Source of the DNA: Pristionchus mayeri
Lineage: Eukaryota > Nematoda > Chromadorea > Rhabditida > Neodiplogasteridae
Length of the DNA stretch: 64,000 bases
NCBI GenBank assembly: GCA_036245805.1
Contig: BTRK01000006.1
Location: forward strand, 38,134,901-38,198,900
Reading direction: 5' to 3'
Numbering within the stretch: the stretch's first letter is position 1; each line of letters begins with the position of its first letter. Position numbers and translations under genes: made by a program. Shown piece after piece: positions 10,500-22,273 of this stretch. Under the pieces are notes generated by a model, which searched no databases, was not told the origin of the DNA, and saw nothing but the letters and a program-made list of their open reading frames with translations.

Positions 10500-12416
10500 T
10501 TAGGTTGATTCATAAGTTTCGCTCCATTTTCACGCCTGAAGTTTTTCAACTATAATTGGCTTCGAACTTTATCAAATCTCTCATTCCTTTTTGAGTGATA
10601 TTAGTACATGTGCGCTCTCCATAGCGCACCTATACTCATACGTGATCAATCGATTCTTCTGGAATGCCAAGGATCGAAATACCACAAACTTGAAATTTGG
10701 CACAGCCAATTTGATGGAATGGTACTCATTTCGTAATCATGATAGCGCTACAACAAGGCTATTTTCGTAAAGTATTTAGTATGGACATTCTTATAGTAGA
10801 CGTGCATCGGATCAGCCTTGAAACTGCTTGACCAGATAGACAGGAATTTCTTAGTTTTGAGTTCTCGAATATTGCGGAATTTGTTTCTTGGAGCTGCACA
10901 TTTCTGATGAACAAGCTAATGGTCTTAAATTTATCAGAAGTGGAAGAGTATATGAGACCTTTCGCGATAGATTCAACAAGGCCTCGGAACAGCCCAAAAT
11001 GTCAAACCCATGAAAACATGTTCCCTGGGGTAGTTTTCGATGCTGAACAACGTGGTCCACTTCGTTTTGCATGAATCGTTCATTTTGGGTCGGGGTGGTA
11101 CCATGTCACTTCCGGCAAAAACTGGTTTTTCGTTCTTTTCCGGGTCCGATGGAACGCTAGAAACATGAAATCTCGCATTCCCGAGCAGAATTTCAATGCG
11201 CATCGAACCATATATTGCATTAGAGATGAGTCTCACTGGTTCTCGAGTTATGACGACTTTTTGACTCGTTGAAGTGTGCGAGTGGTGACCTAGATCACGC
11301 GATCCACCTTTTCTCGCTGATTCGAATGGTATATACTTGTATAGGGTTCCGACATACCCCACGAGCACCGTGGCTCATTTTCTGCTTTTTTGTTAGCTTT
11401 TCACTGTGCAATCGAGTGATCGAGGAGCAATGAGTGGGAGGGAAATGATTCTCCCTCTCATTTTCTTCCCTCCCATTTCCCGATTGCACAGTGAAAAGCT
11501 AACAAAAAGCGGAAAATGAGCCACGGTGCTCGTTTTCCCTCTACAAGTATATACCATTCGTTTTCCCTATACAAGTATATACCATTCGAATCAGCGAGTG
11601 AAGGCGGATCGCGTGATCTAAGTCACCACTCGCACACTTCAACGAGCCAAAAAGTCGTCATAACTCGAGAACCAGTGAGACTCATCTCTAATGCAATATA
11701 TGGTTCGATGCGCATTGAAATTATGCTCGGGAATGCGAGATTTCATGTTTCTAGCGTTCCATCGGACCCGGAAAAGAACGAAAAACCAGTTTTTGCCGGA
11801 AGTGACATGGTACCACCCCGACCCAAAATGAACGATTCATGCAAAACGAAGTGGACCACGTTGTTCTGCATCGAAAACTACCCCAGGGAACATGTTTTCA
11901 TGGGTTTGACATTTTGGGCTGTGCCGAGGCCTTGCTACGAGTTGTTGAATCTATCGTGAACGGTCTCATATCATGTGGATGCTACCATTAAATAATTGTG
12001 GAGATTCATTATTCCATTCAAAAGCCACATTTGGAATAATCGCAAAATCGAAATTTGATGGCCAGTTTCGCTAATTTTCACTATGAGCGCTCATCGAGAG
12101 AGTCTGAAATTCCGTTTTCAAGTGTTTATCGGAAACATTGACCCTCACTTACTGACTTCACAAAAATACAGCGATTGTATCACATTCGTTTTGTTTAAGC
12201 GGCGGCTTGAACACACTACTCAAAAACCGATCAATTCGTCACTTTTTCGAAAAATATTTTTTACTGCGAAAAGAAGTGGAATTGATTCTCATAAAACATA
12301 TAATTTATGTGCACCTATTGTCACTCAAATAATGCCAAAGTAGTCCTGAACACAAGTGAACCACAAGCGAGATAACTATGGAAAAGTTTTGGAGCGAAAC
12401 TTATGAATCAACCTAA
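10500..12416. mobile_element. Mariner-type element with TA target duplication, non-coding
   Basis: It starts TTAGGTTGATTCATAAGTTT and ends with the exact complement, flanked by TA (10498-10499, 12417-12418). No transposase frame survives. Its interior is occupied by the palindrome at 10950-11971; without that it would be about 0.9 kb. It sits in a DUF229 intron. Confidence 0.75.
10950..11971. mobile_element. Long palindrome, family FB3, nested in the mariner-type element
   Basis: The inverted arms of about 500 bp meet near 11450. The outer words atatgagacc and ggtctcatat are at the edges. The arm interior is related to 35540-35970 (shared words such as gcatgaatcgttcatt). Confidence 0.75.
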
Positions 12417-12868
12417 TACATGCCAGCGAAATCAGAACGGTCACCGACAGGCACCGAGAAATTTTCGATTTCTGGCTCTCTTCGAATACGCAATTTTAAA
12501 AGTCGTGATTGTGCTCATATTTTTTATCATGGTCGATTTGCCGGAATCGACCCGGACATGCTCGGTTAATTATGGCTAGAAATCGATAAATAAAATACAC
12601 AACATTTTGGTGCGATTACGGTATTTTGGAAAGCTCACCAACCTTGGTGAGCTTTCCAAAATACCGTAATCGCACCATAGTTGTTTGCTTTTGATTAATC
12701 GATTTATAGCCATAATTTACCGGGCATGTCCGGGTCGATTCCGGCAAATCGACCTTGATAAAAAATATGAGCACAATCACGACTTTTAAAATTGCGTATT
12801 CACAGAGAGCCAGAAATCGAAAATTTGTCGGTGCCACTCGGTGGCGGTTCTGATTTCGCTGACATGTA
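12417..12868. mobile_element. Palindromic MITE of about 450 bp
   Basis: The arms 12417-~12645 and ~12640-12868 are reverse complements that meet at ccttggtgagctttcc. It abuts the mariner-type element end and shares its TA. It is non-coding and lies 60 bp upstream of a DUF229 exon. Confidence 0.75.
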
Positions 12869-13505
12869 CGATAACATCTATTTTCGAAAAAAGGATGTCA
12901 TTGATTCCTAACTATATTTTTATTTATGCAGACGCAAACTTCCGAAGACGATAGGAGCACTACAGCAGGTGATGGCATCTGTGACAATGAATGGTACGAG
13001 TGAAAGAGGGAGAGAAAGATAGAGACTGATATGATACCATCCCATCGCTAAGGCTACAACATCGTGGGAGACGGTACCCCTCAAGCATTTCTGCCCATTC
13101 TGACTGGACAAACTGAAACGGAACTCCCACTTACGAGGTAGGCAAAGAAATTAGTTATCATAGTAAAAAAGTTCTATCTAGGAAAGGAACCGCAAGAGCA
13201 AAGTTTGTCGATGAAGTCTATCCATTCATTTGGAATAACTTTTCATCGAAAGGCTATCTCACAGCTTTCCTCGAGGATTCTGCGAATTCCGGTATGAATA
13301 ACACACGTTTTCTGATATAACGCAGGTGCAGTGTTACAAAATATTCACAGTGCTCCGATCTCGACAGAATTTGGACCAATGATTCATGTCAGGATTTATA
13401 ATTTTTCGTGAAATGTCTGGAGCCGTAAAGTAAAAAATGCCTAAATTCCGGCTCTGAGAACTTCAAAAGTTCTGCAATCAATAACTTGGTTCAAAATTAT
13501 CGTAG

Positions 13506-16316
13506 AAGGTCGCTCAAAACACAGAAATGATCATCTCAACGAGTTCTACAACTGTTATGTTGAAGTCATCGTTGATAGGCTTCGACATCACATGGAAAAC
13601 TACGAAAAAATAAAAATGTGTGTAGAAATATTAGCCGCCCTGAAAAATATTTTGCCTTTTACAAGTTGGTTTATTGCATTTTCGAATTCTCCAGATCATT
13701 TTACATCGGATACCTTCATTTCAGAATTTTAAAATTTAATCCCGGACATTTATAGCTTTCAGAACACCAAAAACAGCCAATTTTTTGAAAATTTCGAAAA
13801 ATCAAAGATAAATAATTCCCGAATTCTTGCTTCCAAACTGGAACTCTCGGGCTAAAATATCATTTCGGGGTCAGTACAATCAGTTTTGAGGTTTGGAGGC
13901 AAATTTGAGATAAAAAAATTTCGGGATGAAAAAGGCCACTTTTTCCTCGCACCCTTGAAAAGTGTCGAAAATTCGATAAAAAAATTTTTTCTTCAAAACA
14001 CTCACATCAAGCTGTCGACTAAACCGGGCAGGTTAGATTATATCCAATTCCAATTTGATCTCCCTATTCAGGGCAATATACGAGGCAACTGTGAAGCATC
14101 TCATCGCAAAGGATGCAATCGAAGTCGACTTCCGTGCCATCTCACACATTTCGAAATATGGAGACGATTCGTACTGCATTCGTGATAGGAACACTTCTTT
14201 GTTGGAGTACTGTGTTTGCATAGACAAAATTACGAATTCAGAACGATAAATTTACTTTCATTCAGTATTCATGGTGTGTTGGCCCGAGTTGGGACTAAAA
14301 AATAGAATTGAAATAGAAAAACATGGAATTTCATGCAAAGGTTAGCTTGAGAATTTCGAAAAATATTGTACAACCTCTTCGAAACAGGAAACGGGTGAAG
14401 ATATGACATTTGCCAATACGCCCCGTTCAAAACGTTTGTATCCATAAAGGCGGTTCGTGTTTCCTTTTTATTGAAAGATAGCGTTAGAAATAATAGCGAA
14501 TAAGTTTTCCTGCAAAAAATTCGTGAAACGAGTTCCTATCGTTTCAATCAAGTAGTGATTCAATTGCTTCGAATGGGCAGATAGTGTACAACGTTCCGAA
14601 AAAAAGTCTCCCTAATAGTCACGCCATTGCATTCGCAACCGTTTATCGCAACTCGAGGTGTTCGATTTTGTGGTTCAATCTTCCTCCTCCTCCCATCTTT
14701 TTCTCTTTCTATTTTTTCATCGGTTCCTCTGACCATTTATCACTTTTTTATTTTATTTTCTCTGTCATCGATTGTCTAATTACGCGCGTGGGATTTAAGA
14801 GCCAATTTGTTCTTCAGAAATATACGTTTTCTCTCGTCCACTGTCTGATTCAATATACTCAACTCTCCTCAATATTGAAGAGCAAAGGTTTGCGTTCTTA
14901 ATCTGCACATATAAATAGTGAGCTAATTGCATTTACAATCAACTCATATTTAGAAACAATAGCTCTAGTCTGAGTTCTGTTCGTGGTGAAATGTGGCAGC
15001 TGATCTTTCACATTCATCTTTCCAGTTGGATAATGTCCTCCAATCTCGCCAAATGCATCGCCAACAATGAGCGGTGTGCACAAAATGTAAGTGGTTCTTC
15101 TACGTATATTTATATCTTCCATAATTTATCCACAACAATCTGCAGGCCGGAAAGCTGGCAGCCGACGATGTGATAGGTAGAGTGATGCTGAATCTTCTGC
15201 TGCTCCTTCAGAAGATCAACACTGATGGCATTGCATCTATGGACAGCGCGATGCGAGGAGTTAGTTTCTATTACTACAATACTCAAATTTAACATATGTA
15301 TATTTAGAATTTCAAAAGTTATCCACTCACTGTCATAAAGGAATGCATTAAAATTGAGAATTTATGCAATTTAGAATCTGGAATTTGCCCTCGAAACACT
15401 CGATCATTCGAGGGCACTCGCTGCAAAGAAGGACCACAATATGTTTGCACAATTTTATATTTTTGTATACATTTTTTAGTCATGAATCAGCGTTCAGATC
15501 ACTAGAGTGAACTCCACAATTTTTATAGAATTTTTCGAATTTTCTGTACGTCAGTTTCCGTTTTTCCGATACATTTTCGGAAATTCTTTCTCCCATTTTA
15601 TGAGTAAATAAATCGCAGTACAATGTTATTAATTATCCCTTTAGAGATAGATTGGAAAGGAAGGTTTTCTATGATGCAATGGGATGTCTGGTGGAAACTA
15701 TTGAAGAGCTAATCAAGAAATCTTCTCCCGGAAGCCAGTTTGTAGTCGTGAAAGAAGTAAGTTTATGATTCATTCGACGATTGTCTTTTATGAGTTGCTA
15801 AGCACAAGCAAACAAATTGGCGAAAAAGCTTTAAAAAAGTGCATGTATTGTGTTGTAGATTTCGGTGATTACCTATTTACAAACGGTCAAGTACGACGAA
15901 GCTCTATTCATTCTTAAAGAATACGATCATTCACAGCTTGCAATGCTAATAGTTGATCACCCCATGATAGAGCTTAAGGAGCTGGATGAGAGCAATCAGG
16001 AAGAACGTGCAGGCATTGCTGACTCACCCACGCGCTTCAGCGGAGACGTAAGCCATCGCAAACGTATCCCTTCAGAGCCTATCGTTGCTTCTCACTCATA
16101 AGGCGTACATCTCAGTGATGCACATCTGAGAAAACTTCTTACTGCTAAATTCAGCAAGCGAAGCGCCCACGATGCATCTCGAATGACTTCGATCTGATAT
16201 CTGGACAAAGAGCGGTTCCGGGCACGGATTCACTGCTCACTCCACCTTCTCTCCAGCAGCACTTGTCTTCACCGAACGGAGTTGCAGCGAACAGAATGAG
16301 ACCACATTCAGGATAA
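13506..16316 (+). CDS. Helical protein with TRFH-like middle domain
   Basis: Exons 13506-13617, 14072-14213, 15000-15086, 15146-15263, 15647-15756, 15859-16047 and 16155-16316 join in consistent phase (about 306 codons). The protein is predominantly helical. From about residue 115 the order LLLLLQKINTDGIASMD, then FYDAMGCLVETIEELIKK, then VVKEISVITYLQTVKYDEA with LFILKEYD resembles the last helices of the TRF1/TRF2 homology (TRFH) domain, where a VKEAAV..I..KEFEKA..ILKKH type segment dimerises. This is from memory of the family, not a search. The last exon carries a short basic KRPR and no Myb domain. Its stop codon overlaps the edge of the palindrome at 16314, so the original C-terminus may be lost. 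No start methionine is seen upstream; the first exon is phase-compatible with the DUF229 exon ending at 13291. Confidence 0.55.
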
Positions 16317-17583
16317 CACGCGTCTTCTGAGAGATTGCACGAAAACGGTCACCCCGCGGAACTAGGAGCCCCAACTTTGAGCAGTTTCCCCGGGAAATTT
16401 ATGCTGCAGTATATTGGGGAAAATAAAATTTTTGGCGTTGGCCGTTTTTTCAGAACCGGATTTTAGGTATTTTCCGGTTCTGCTCCCGGCCCTACCATAA
16501 ATCAGCTTCCAGATGAGCTAGAATGCTGGCAAAGGCCTGAAAATGTCCGGAAAATTATTTACAGTAACTTTTATGTTGATGGAAACGTGCTGAGTCCACA
16601 TCTTCATGCCCGAAAAATCGAAAAACCAAAATTTAAATCAGAAAAATAATTCTCCTGGCTCGGGGACCCCACCCTTAACAAACTTTTCGGATTCCACGAT
16701 ATCGGTTTAGTCTAAGAAAAAATAGAGCTAACGTCAGGAAGCGTGACAATGTTCATCTTTAGAGCCAAAAACAACTAAAATGTCCGCATTTTCACAATTT
16801 CGGGGATTTCGAAGCCTTAGATGTCGATCATTTTATGCACAATCGTGCTCATTTTGGGCTTAAAATGCTTCAGACTCACTCGTATTTATAATTCTCGACA
16901 CTTTGTGTCAATTGCGGACAAAAGTATTTTCATCAAAAAATCTCTGTTCTTTCGAGGAACCCATTAGAAAACGAGATTTCTAGACGAAAATATTTTTGTC
17001 CGCAATTGACATAAAGTGTCGAGAATTATAAATACGAGTTATTCTGAAGCATTTTAAGCCCAAAATGAACACGAGTGAGCATAAAATTATCGACCTGTCA
17101 GGCTTCGAAATCCCCCGAAATTGTGAAAATACGGGAATTTTAGGTGTTTTTGGCTCTAAAGATGTACATTGCCACGCCTCCTGACGTTAGCTCTATTTTT
17201 CTTAGACTAAACCGATATCTTAGAATCCGAATCTGTTCTCAAAAGTTTGTTAAGGGTGGGTCCCCGAGCCAGGAGAATTATTTTTCTGATTTATGTTTTG
17301 GTTTTTCGATTTTTCGGGAATGAAGATGTGGACTTAGCACGTTTCAATCAACATAAAAGTTTTTTGAGCCCTTTTCTAACATTCTAGCTCATCTGGGAGC
17401 TGATTTATGGTAGGGCCGGGAGCAGAACCGGAAAATACCTAAAAGCCGGTTCTGAAAAAAAAGGCCAACGCCAAAAATTGTCTCTTCCCCAATATACTCC
17501 AGCATAAGTTTCCCGGGGATACTCCTCAAAGTTTGGGCTCCTAGTTCCGGACGGTCCTGCAATCTCTCAGAAGACGCGTGATA
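16314..17583. mobile_element. Long palindrome of about 1.27 kb, family FB4
   Basis: The ends read acgcgtcttctgagagattg and its complement, with arms of about 600 bp meeting near 16950. It is non-coding. Its left end supplies the stop codon of the preceding gene, and its right end touches the next mariner-type element. Confidence 0.8.
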
Positions 17584-17679
17584 ATATTAGGTTGAGTCAT
17601 AAGTTTTTTTCCAATTTTGGAGGTGCAATTCAAAGTCACCTAAGAAGCGCTCTTAAAATCCTATCAGTACAGATCCGTA

Positions 17680-19012
17680 GGATAATAATAATGATTTATC
17701 ATGTTATTTGGGACTAGGAATGATTGTGACTTACTTAGACAACGTGAAAACATGATATACGATGTCACAACTAAGCGACAAAGGATAGGATGCAAAAAGC
17801 AAAGGCAAAAGCGCAAAAGCGAAAGCGGAAATAATTATAGCTTTTTACGAAAAGTCTTGACGCTACTTGACAGTATAATACTATTGGAAAGGGAGTTCCA
17901 CCTATTGACTACACGATTACAAATGAAATTATCTAGAGATGTTCTATTAAAGCGGTGCTTTTTTAACTGGATACAATTACGGCGGGAAAGTCTACTACCA
18001 GACGGACGAAGGAAAAAATTATCGTCTGCTATCTCTAATTCTCTATGCACAATTTTATAAGTACAACACAAATCGATGAGCCCTCTACGGCTCTCGAGGG
18101 GGGTGAGGCCGAGGGTGTGAAGTCGATTGGTGTAGTCGGTCCGAGGGAGCCTGCACTTGTGGAAAACTCTCTCGCTGAACTTTCTCTGAACACTTTCAAT
18201 TAACGTGACATTTCGTTTATCAGAGGGAGACCATACTTCACTACCATATTCTAATATGGGCCTAACATATACAAAAAACAGGCGTGAATAGAGCTTCGGA
18301 CTACGTGAGGAAAAGGTTCTGGTAATGTACGCACAACGGGCACGTGCTCGAGAGACAATGGACTTAATATGACTATCGAATGAGAGACGATTATCGTAAG
18401 AAACTCCTAGGTCTTTAAATACAGTAGTGATAGGAAGGACATGGTTGTCAATTGTGAAATCTACTGTGGGATGTCTAGAGCCGATTCTCATGATAACGGT
18501 TTTGGAGGTGGAAATAGATAAACCCCAGGTATGGGACCAATTGGAGAGAGTCGAGAGCTAATTGGAGCAGCGAGGGATTATCAATAGCATAAAGCTTGAT
18601 GTCATCAGCGTAAACATTACAATGGATACCAGGAGGAAGGACACGAGAAATATCAGAAATGTAGAGGCTAAACAGCAAAGGCCCTAAGCAAGAGCCTTGT
18701 GGGACTCCCGAAGTGACCTGATAGCATGGAGAGAAACTATTGTCGACAACGACAGACTGTGTCCTACCGTTAAGAAAAGACGCTATCCATCTAAGAAGGC
18801 TGCCAGTAATACCGAGGAGGGAACACTTGTGTAGTAGCAAGTTAATTGGTATTGAATCAAATGCTTTACTAAAGTCGATGAATGCGACAGAGATAATCTG
18901 TTTGTTATCGAGGGCTTTGTACCAATGGGAAAGTGATGAGAGCAAAGAGGAGATACAAGATCGCTTTGCGCGAAAGCCAAGCTGAAATGGACACAAGAGA
19001 TTGTTGGTAGTA
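17680..19012 (-). mobile_element. CR1/jockey-like LINE, 5'-truncated copy B
   Basis: On the minus strand it encodes the second half of a reverse transcriptase (SVAFIDFSKAFDSIP, GVPQGSCLGPLLFSLY, CNVYADDIKLY) and the C-terminal region. It ends in ATGATAAATCATTATTATTA-type sequence, the same 3' end as the adjacent larger copy. A single frameshift near 18545 separates the two open frames (18475-19053 and 17835-18491). Confidence 0.75.
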
Positions 19013-19158
19013 AGATAATAATAATAATAATAATTTATCATGTGTGACAGCACAGAGTTATAGAATGATTGCTACGGGAAATAAGGACATGATATTACGA
19101 TGCCATGACTTGATGACAAAGGGGAAAATGGCAATAAATAAGTTTAAGAGAGAGCTAA

Positions 19159-20661
19159 TTAGCAGTAATGAGAGTAAGCAATATTATGGATTGATTTTAC
19201 TCTAAGTGAGAACAATTCACTATTTCTAGAGATGACAATATTATGAGGGATACAGTTCCACAAGGGAACTGCTCTATTGGTGAGAATGAAATGGTAAAAA
19301 GTGGAAGTGGAACGGCGTTTACGTAATTGAAAAAGATTTGGGCGTCTAGGTCGAGGGGGTACTAGGTATAGGAATTCGGGACAGCCTATATCAACATCTG
19401 CATGAATCACTTTATATATAAACACTAGGTCAATAATAGTACGTCGGTATTCTAGCGGTTCTAATTGAAAATAACGCAGACGGTCAGGATAAGGTTTACA
19501 GGCGATGCCACATTTAAGAAGTACGGATTTGGTGAACTTGCGCTGAACACACTCGATGCTACGAGATAAGTCTATACTCTGAGGGGACCAAAGTTCGGAG
19601 CAATATTCGAGTATAGGGCGGACGTAAGTAACAAAGAGACGAGAATACAGTTGAGGATTTTTGGAGACAAAGGATCGCAGGATGTATGAGCAACGAGAAC
19701 GGGCCTTTGAGATCTTACTAGATATGTGTGCGCTGAACTCAAGTTTATTAGAGTATGTGACTCCTAGATCGGTGAACTGGGATACGGTAGGGAGAGAAGT
19801 GCCATTAAGAGTGAAGATAGAGGGGGGATGTGATCTTCCAATTAGCATTGTTTCGGTCTTAGTGAGGGATACGGTAAGGCCCCAGTCAGATGACCACTTA
19901 TATAGAATCTCAAGAGAGGATTGGAGAGAGGCAGGATCAGAGTAAGACCAGAGTTTAACATCATCTGCGTAAAGAATACAGTGTACATTAGGAGGAAGTA
20001 AGGAGGGCAGGTCACTGATGTAAAGGGAGAAAAGAAGGGGTCCTAAAACAGAGCCTTGGGGAACTCCTGAGAGGGCAGGGAAAGAAGGAGAGGAAGAGGC
20101 ATTGATGGAGACAGATTGTGATCTACCGAATAAGAAAGAGCGAATCAAGGACAGGAGGGAACCACAAATGCCTAGAAGTGAACATTTGTGAATGAGTAGG
20201 TCGATTGGGATAGAGTCAAAGGCGCGAGAGAAATCGATAAATGCAACAGAAATGTAGTGGCCATCGTTAAGTGCAGAGTGCCATTAAGAGAATGAGTTAA
20301 GAAGTGCAGATGTACATGATCTCCGCGGCCGGAAACCATGTTGGTAAAGGGAGATGAGATTGTGCTCGGAAAGGTAATTCCAGAGAGTCTCGCCTACGAT
20401 TCTCTCCATAACTTTGGACGACGAACAGGTAAGTGAGATAGGTCGATAAGAGGTGGCAGCATTTTTTGCCCCTTTGCGCTTATAGATTGCCTTGACTTTG
20501 GCAGTCTTATTCAACGAGCGCTTTACAAATGATTCTTTCAAATACTTTAGACGGGGAGCATGTAAGAGAGATGGGCCGATATGAGGAAGGATCGCTTTTG
20601 GGACCCTTACGCTTGTAAACTGAGCGAACGAAAGCGGTCTTCCAAATGGAGGGACATACAC
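19159..20661 (-). pseudogene. LINE ORF2, reverse transcriptase back half
   Basis: One frame holds the RT entry block (SYRPISLTCSSSK), HGFRPRRSCTSALL, SVAFIDFSRAFDSIP, GVPQGSVLGPLLFSLY and catalytic CILYADDVKLW, then the thumb and C-terminal RPILEYCSELW region. An in-frame TAA at 20284-20286 lies where copy B reads SLSHWYKAL, so it is a nonsense mutation. Confidence 0.75.
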
Positions 20662-22117
20662 CGAGGAGTTGGAAGCGATGGAAAAGAAAAGATAGTGGAG
20701 CGAAAATGTTATCAGCAGTGTTCTTGAGAAACACGTACGGAAGAAAATCAGGAGAAGTCGAGTTGCGAGAGGGGAGGGACTTGATTATCTTGTGAAGAGT
20801 AACAAGATCGATGTCAACGAAATCTACCGATCTATCAGACAGAGGTACGGTTTGGTGAAGTCGAGATTGCAATCTATTGGAAAAAGAGGCACGGAAAGTT
20901 TCAGCGAGAACAGCGGCTTTTGAGGAAGCGGTAGAATGATGACAACCATTAGAAATGAGCGTGGGGAGAGATGGGGATTCGTCTTTTATCCTATCGGATG
21001 CGAGACGATAAAAAGCGCGAAAATTGCGGGATTTGACAAGTTTAAGTTCAGTTGATCTAGCAGTTTCCCGAAAACTCTTACGCAGGAGCTTACTAGTACG
21101 GAGGAAAGGCTCGGTACCTATGTTTCTACGACGACGAAAAAGATTACGGCATTTCTTAAGGAGTCTCTTTGTTTTGTTAGAGAGGAGAGATCGCTTTGAG
21201 GAAGGCGTGATAATGGGAACAAACGAGTCGATGAGATAGTGGACAATGCTAATGAAGGAGTTATAAAGATAGTCTAGATCGTTACTCGACGAGAACAATG
21301 AAACCCAATCAATTGATGATAGATGACTATTGATCGCTTCCCAGTTAGCACGAGAGAAATCGCGCCTAGGAGGATCGGAAGGGGAGGGAAGGGAGCCAGC
21401 GAGGTCAAAAGTAACGAGACTATGGTCAAGAGAGGGTAAAGGAGGCTCAACTTTAGCGCGAGTGATAAGACGTGTATCTGAGGTTAGAATAATGTCGAGT
21501 ATTCTATCGTTCCTAGTGGGTTCAGTAACTAGTTGGTGGAGGGAGGAAGATATTGAGAAATGAAGGAGTACATCGCCATGGGGAGAGAGAGCGGACTGAT
21601 TGATCCAATCGATATCACCACAATTGAGATCCCCACAGATAATAACGTGACTAGAATCGAGAGAGAAAAGATCATGGAAGTAGTCAAGGCATTCAGCGAA
21701 TGATTCTATAGAACAAGATGGACTCCTATAGATGCAAACTAGATAGGTTGAAGAGGCTGTCATAATGCGGGCGCTGCATACAACGATCTGGCAATAGATC
21801 GAGAAAGAGCGGGAGGAGACTAGATGGCAAGGAATGGATCGATCAATGAGAATTGCGCAACCACCACCACGAGTGGCGGAATCGCGATCGGAGCGAAATA
21901 CAGAGTAATGGTCAAATGACATCATATTGTCAGTAAGAGTCTCAGGGGTGGCCCAGTTTTCCGAGATAAAGACTACAGAGAAAGAATCGCGGATAAACTG
22001 CCCTATCATGTCAAGCTTATTGGAGAGAGAACGAGCGTTGAAGGAAAGTGCGGAGAGGCAAGAGTGAGGGGAAGTGCAAGTGGGAGAGACTACAGAGAGA
22101 GGAGAGAGTGTAGACAC
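20507..22117 (-). pseudogene. LINE ORF2, endonuclease plus start of reverse transcriptase
   Basis: AP-endonuclease motifs appear in order: LSFNARSLSNK, ISENWATPE, VIICGDLNCGDIDW, DIILTS and SLDHSLVTFDL. A linker follows, then the first RT block (SYRPISLTCSPSKVFERI), after which the frame stops. The next frame repeats the equivalent RT block, so two related elements look joined here. Confidence 0.75.
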
Positions 22118-22273
22118 AGGGAGGGAAACGGGAGGGGAGGAAGGGGGTAGATCAGAGAGAGCAATGGGGGAAAGGGGAGACTCATGCGACGAGCAAGGAA
22201 TCTCGGCTGATTCTAAGTTGTGGGTGAGGGAGGAAACGGGATCAGATGGAACGGATGCCTCAAGAGTATGGCC

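Larger units (their letters stand above)
9348..13291 (+). pseudogene. DUF229 family protein, front half only; broken or fused downstream
   Basis: Confident exons: up to 10092, then 10134-10191, 10232-10317, 10361-10486, 12932-12993, 13053-13137 and 13182-13291, all in phase. DUF229 (Pfam PF02995, alkaline-phosphatase-like fold) is recognised from ATCYGQEIIRVND, SIVVMSFDSMSHATFR, RKLPKTIGALQQ, GYNIVGDGTP, LPILTGQTETELP, then FIWNNFSSKGYLTAFLEDS. The family's following blocks (substrate-domain second half and C-terminus) are not found. The N-terminal region 9348-10092 is Lys/Glu-rich with an internal repeat (9512-9585 and 9670-9744) and two overlapping frames around 9780, so its structure is unsure. 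Intron 10487-12931 holds a mariner-type element and a palindrome. I call it a pseudogene because the domain stops halfway; the alternative is a real fusion to the next exons. Confidence 0.65.
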
